Shown one piece after another: positions 51,925 through 53,316 of a stretch of DNA of 53,316 bases (positions within the stretch are counted from its first letter, which is position 1; every line of letters begins with the position of its first letter). The notes beneath the pieces were generated by a model, which saw only the letters and a list, made by a program, of their open reading frames with translations, had not been told where the DNA came from and did not search any database. Position numbers and translations under genes: made by a program. The DNA is from Bacilli bacterium. Lineage in GTDB: Bacteria > Bacillota_I > Bacilli_A > RF39 > UBA660. The DNA lies in NCBI GenBank assembly GCA_017460745.1, contig JAFUAL010000013.1, positions 1 through 53,316 of the forward strand, in the 5' to 3' direction.

Positions 51925-51953
51925 ATAATATCAAAAAAAGCAAATAAAATCAA
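51925..51953 (-). promoter_or_regulatory. Promoter of the ileS T-box transcript
   Basis: TTGATT (51953-51948) and TATTAT (51930-51925), spacer 17. Confidence 0.65.
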
Positions 51954-51996
51954 GCATTTTTATCAAAATAATTATTTAATTTTTAAGCTAAAATTT

Positions 51997-52248
51997 CTAT
52001 TTATATGGCATCATTTTATAAAGATATATAACTATTAATGCAAAAAATACAAACGTAAAAAACAAAAGAAGTTTATTTAATATTCTAATTTTATTTTTAT
52101 CCTTCACTTTTACTAATGTGTATGGTTTATCTTCATTTTCTAAATCAGTACCTGAATTATCGTAACTTTCTTTAGGTATTCTTAATTTTTCTTTCATTCT
52201 CTCATCAGTTTCAAGCTTTGTTTTATTACTATTTTCATTATTATCCAT
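51997..52248 (-). CDS. Small C-terminal-anchored membrane protein
   Basis: 83 aa: a charged N-terminal half (ETDERMKEKLRIPKESYDNS), then KIRILNKLLLFFTFVFFALIVIYLYKMM, one membrane helix near the end. Not recognised. Ribosome site AGGAG seven bases before the ATG; a TATACT lies upstream. Confidence 0.6.
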   Translation of the reverse strand: MDNNENSNKTKLETDERMKEKLRIPKESYDNSGTDLENEDKPYTLVKVKDKNKIRILNKLLLFFTFVFFALIVIYLYKMMPYK

Positions 52249-52311
52249 ATATAAACTCCTATCAATACCATCTATAGTATATCATAACAATGATTATTTT
52301 TACATCAAATA

Positions 52312-53316
52312 TTATTCATTTTCTTTCCATATAGCTTTTAATGTATGGTCATGGTCTTGTACTACTTTAGTGTCACTTGTTATATAATATGGTTCATATT
52401 CAGTGGCTGTATCTCCTTCTGCTATTTGAATATTTGAAAAAATCATTGTTCCCAAAACCGCTGAACCATTATATAAATATCTATTAGTATAAAAAGCAAT
52501 TACATATCCTTCTAGTGAATTTGGTATTATCAATTGTTGTATTATATGTCTTCTATCACCAACTTGTAAATATTCAGCATTTCCAATCCATAAATTATTA
52601 TTACTATCTTTCCATAATAATAAATAACCATATCCTGGTGAATATTTTTTATCATATATTGGCACCTGTGTACATTCAACATCAAAACTAATTGTATATA
52701 ATACATCTGGAAATAAATTTGAGACAATCCAATTATTGTTAATACCATCTTTCCCCCACGACTGAATTGGAGTTTCATTTCTAATACCATCTAAAATCGC
52801 TTTTTCCTTATTAAACATATTTTTACCGTTCCAACCCATAAATGTATAGCCTTCCCTTTCAGGTGGTGTGGGTAAGTTTCCATAATGTCCATGATATACA
52901 ACTCTTTTCGTTGTACTTTCTGTTACTCCGTCATTATAATCAAATGTTACTGTATGAACTGGTATTTCATAATTTTTTTCTTTATAATCTCCTGTTACTT
53001 GTATTTTTACACTTGTATATAATTTCTTATACTCTGCTATACTGTAATCACCAGATTCACTTGTTAAATCTCCTCCATAGATTGTCATATCTCGATTAAG
53101 CCATACATATAATCTATATTTATGTGTTACTGTACTTGTTGTATTTGCATCTATTTTATCTACATATATTCTAAGTGGTTCTTCAAAATTATCATATGAT
53201 TCACTATCAATTATGGTTTCCCAGTTATTATTACCAACTTCTTTCATTAAAGTAAAACTTACAAATTTATCTTGTACTCTTATAGCTCCTTCAGTAGTTG
53301 AATCATTTCCATGCAA
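52312..53316 (-). CDS. C-terminal part of a large surface protein with an interrupted InlB B-repeat, cut by the window edge
   Basis: At least 334 aa; the frame is open to the window edge and the first codon shown (TTG) is not a real start. The first about 115 residues are a beta-rich domain (RLYVWLNRDMTIYGGDLTSE). A Listeria-Bacteroides (InlB B) repeat begins HTVTFDYNDGVTESTTKRVV and reaches PPEREGYTFMGWNGK. A 150-residue beta-rich insert follows (NMFNKEKAILDGIRNETPIQ ... MIFSNIQIAEGDTATEYEPY), and the repeat's last strands VVQDHDHTLKAIW then close the chain. The insert resembles galactose-binding-like modules of surface proteins. No sorting signal, so anchoring must be N-terminal. Confidence 0.75.
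   Translation of the reverse strand: MHGNDSTTEGAIRVQDKFVSFTLMKEVGNNNWETIIDSESYDNFEEPLRIYVDKIDANTTSTVTHKYRLYVWLNRDMTIYGGDLTSESGDYSIAEYKKLYTSVKIQVTGDYKEKNYEIPVHTVTFDYNDGVTESTTKRVVYHGHYGNLPTPPEREGYTFMGWNGKNMFNKEKAILDGIRNETPIQSWGKDGINNNWIVSNLFPDVLYTISFDVECTQVPIYDKKYSPGYGYLLLWKDSNNNLWIGNAEYLQVGDRRHIIQQLIIPNSLEGYVIAFYTNRYLYNGSAVLGTMIFSNIQIAEGDTATEYEPYYITSDTKVVQDHDHTLKAIWKENE

Noticed and set aside
52312..53316. Start of the surface protein at the window edge
   Set aside because: The first codon is TTG without ribosome site and the chain starts inside a beta domain, so it is a truncated ORF and not a gene start.
1..53316. CRISPR arrays, transposases and rRNA genes
   Set aside because: I saw no regularly spaced direct repeats, no transposase-like ORF and no rRNA signature in either strand.

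Overview
The window is very AT-rich DNA from a low-G+C Bacillota of the Bacilli type. Most genes lie on the minus strand in short operons. TGA is used as a stop (for example after the adhesin ending at 4698) and Trp is TGG, so the code is standard and not the Mycoplasma code. Many gene neighbourhoods copy Bacillus subtilis: recA beside cotE, gpsB-rnpB, rodZ(ymfM)-pgsA, a SPOR-domain gene-radC-mreC-mreD, and ruvX(yrrK)-yrzB-mltG(yrrL)-yrrM-yrrN-yrrO-greA. CotE, two CotF-like spore-coat proteins, a SigF/SigG-like sigma factor and a SpoIIB-like SPOR protein indicate a spore former or a recent descendant of one. A streamlined gut-type Bacilli lineage is my inference.

Layout. 1-4.0 kb: cotE, recA, a YigZ protein and a ZIP metal transporter. 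4.0-6.5 kb: a decayed DUF1016/YhcG nuclease and a sortase-anchored thioester adhesin with a dyad at its promoter. 6.6-11.3 kb: a SAM-dependent enzyme, a sigma factor, a structured RNA candidate, an alpha/beta hydrolase and murC. 11.4-25.3 kb: an accessory block. It holds a minus-strand operon for a compact type IV secretion (mating-channel) apparatus: VirB6-like, PrgI, a VirB4 split in two, a C39-like peptidase with a membrane anchor, a lipoprotein, and a VirD4 broken by a one-base frameshift in Walker B. Upstream are a Cys-rich protein, a MerR regulator and a membrane protein. No relaxase or integrase gene was recognised. Two promoters with 19-bp spacers, typical of MerR targets, share their flanks; one precedes merR and the other precedes the secretion operon.

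25.3-38.8 kb: glyA, cotF-like genes, mreCD, radC, a RhuM-Fic fusion with a leader hairpin and an internal palindrome, a MazF-like gene, lysS, ppa, a nuclease, serS with an HD protein under a probable T-box, yneF, pgsA, rodZ, rnpB and gpsB. 38.9-44.7 kb: tRNAs Glu, Asn, Ile, Lys and Gly, greA and the tRNA-U34 modification/ruvX/mltG operon. 44.9-53.3 kb: DUF362, EcsC-like, rsmI, GDPD, T-box-controlled ileS, a small membrane protein and the C-terminal part of a large surface protein with an interrupted InlB B-repeat.

Most interesting: the MerR-linked, apparently relaxase-less secretion operon; the VirD4 frameshift on a slippery heptamer; the palindromic RhuM-Fic locus; and the unassigned structured RNA before the sigma factor.
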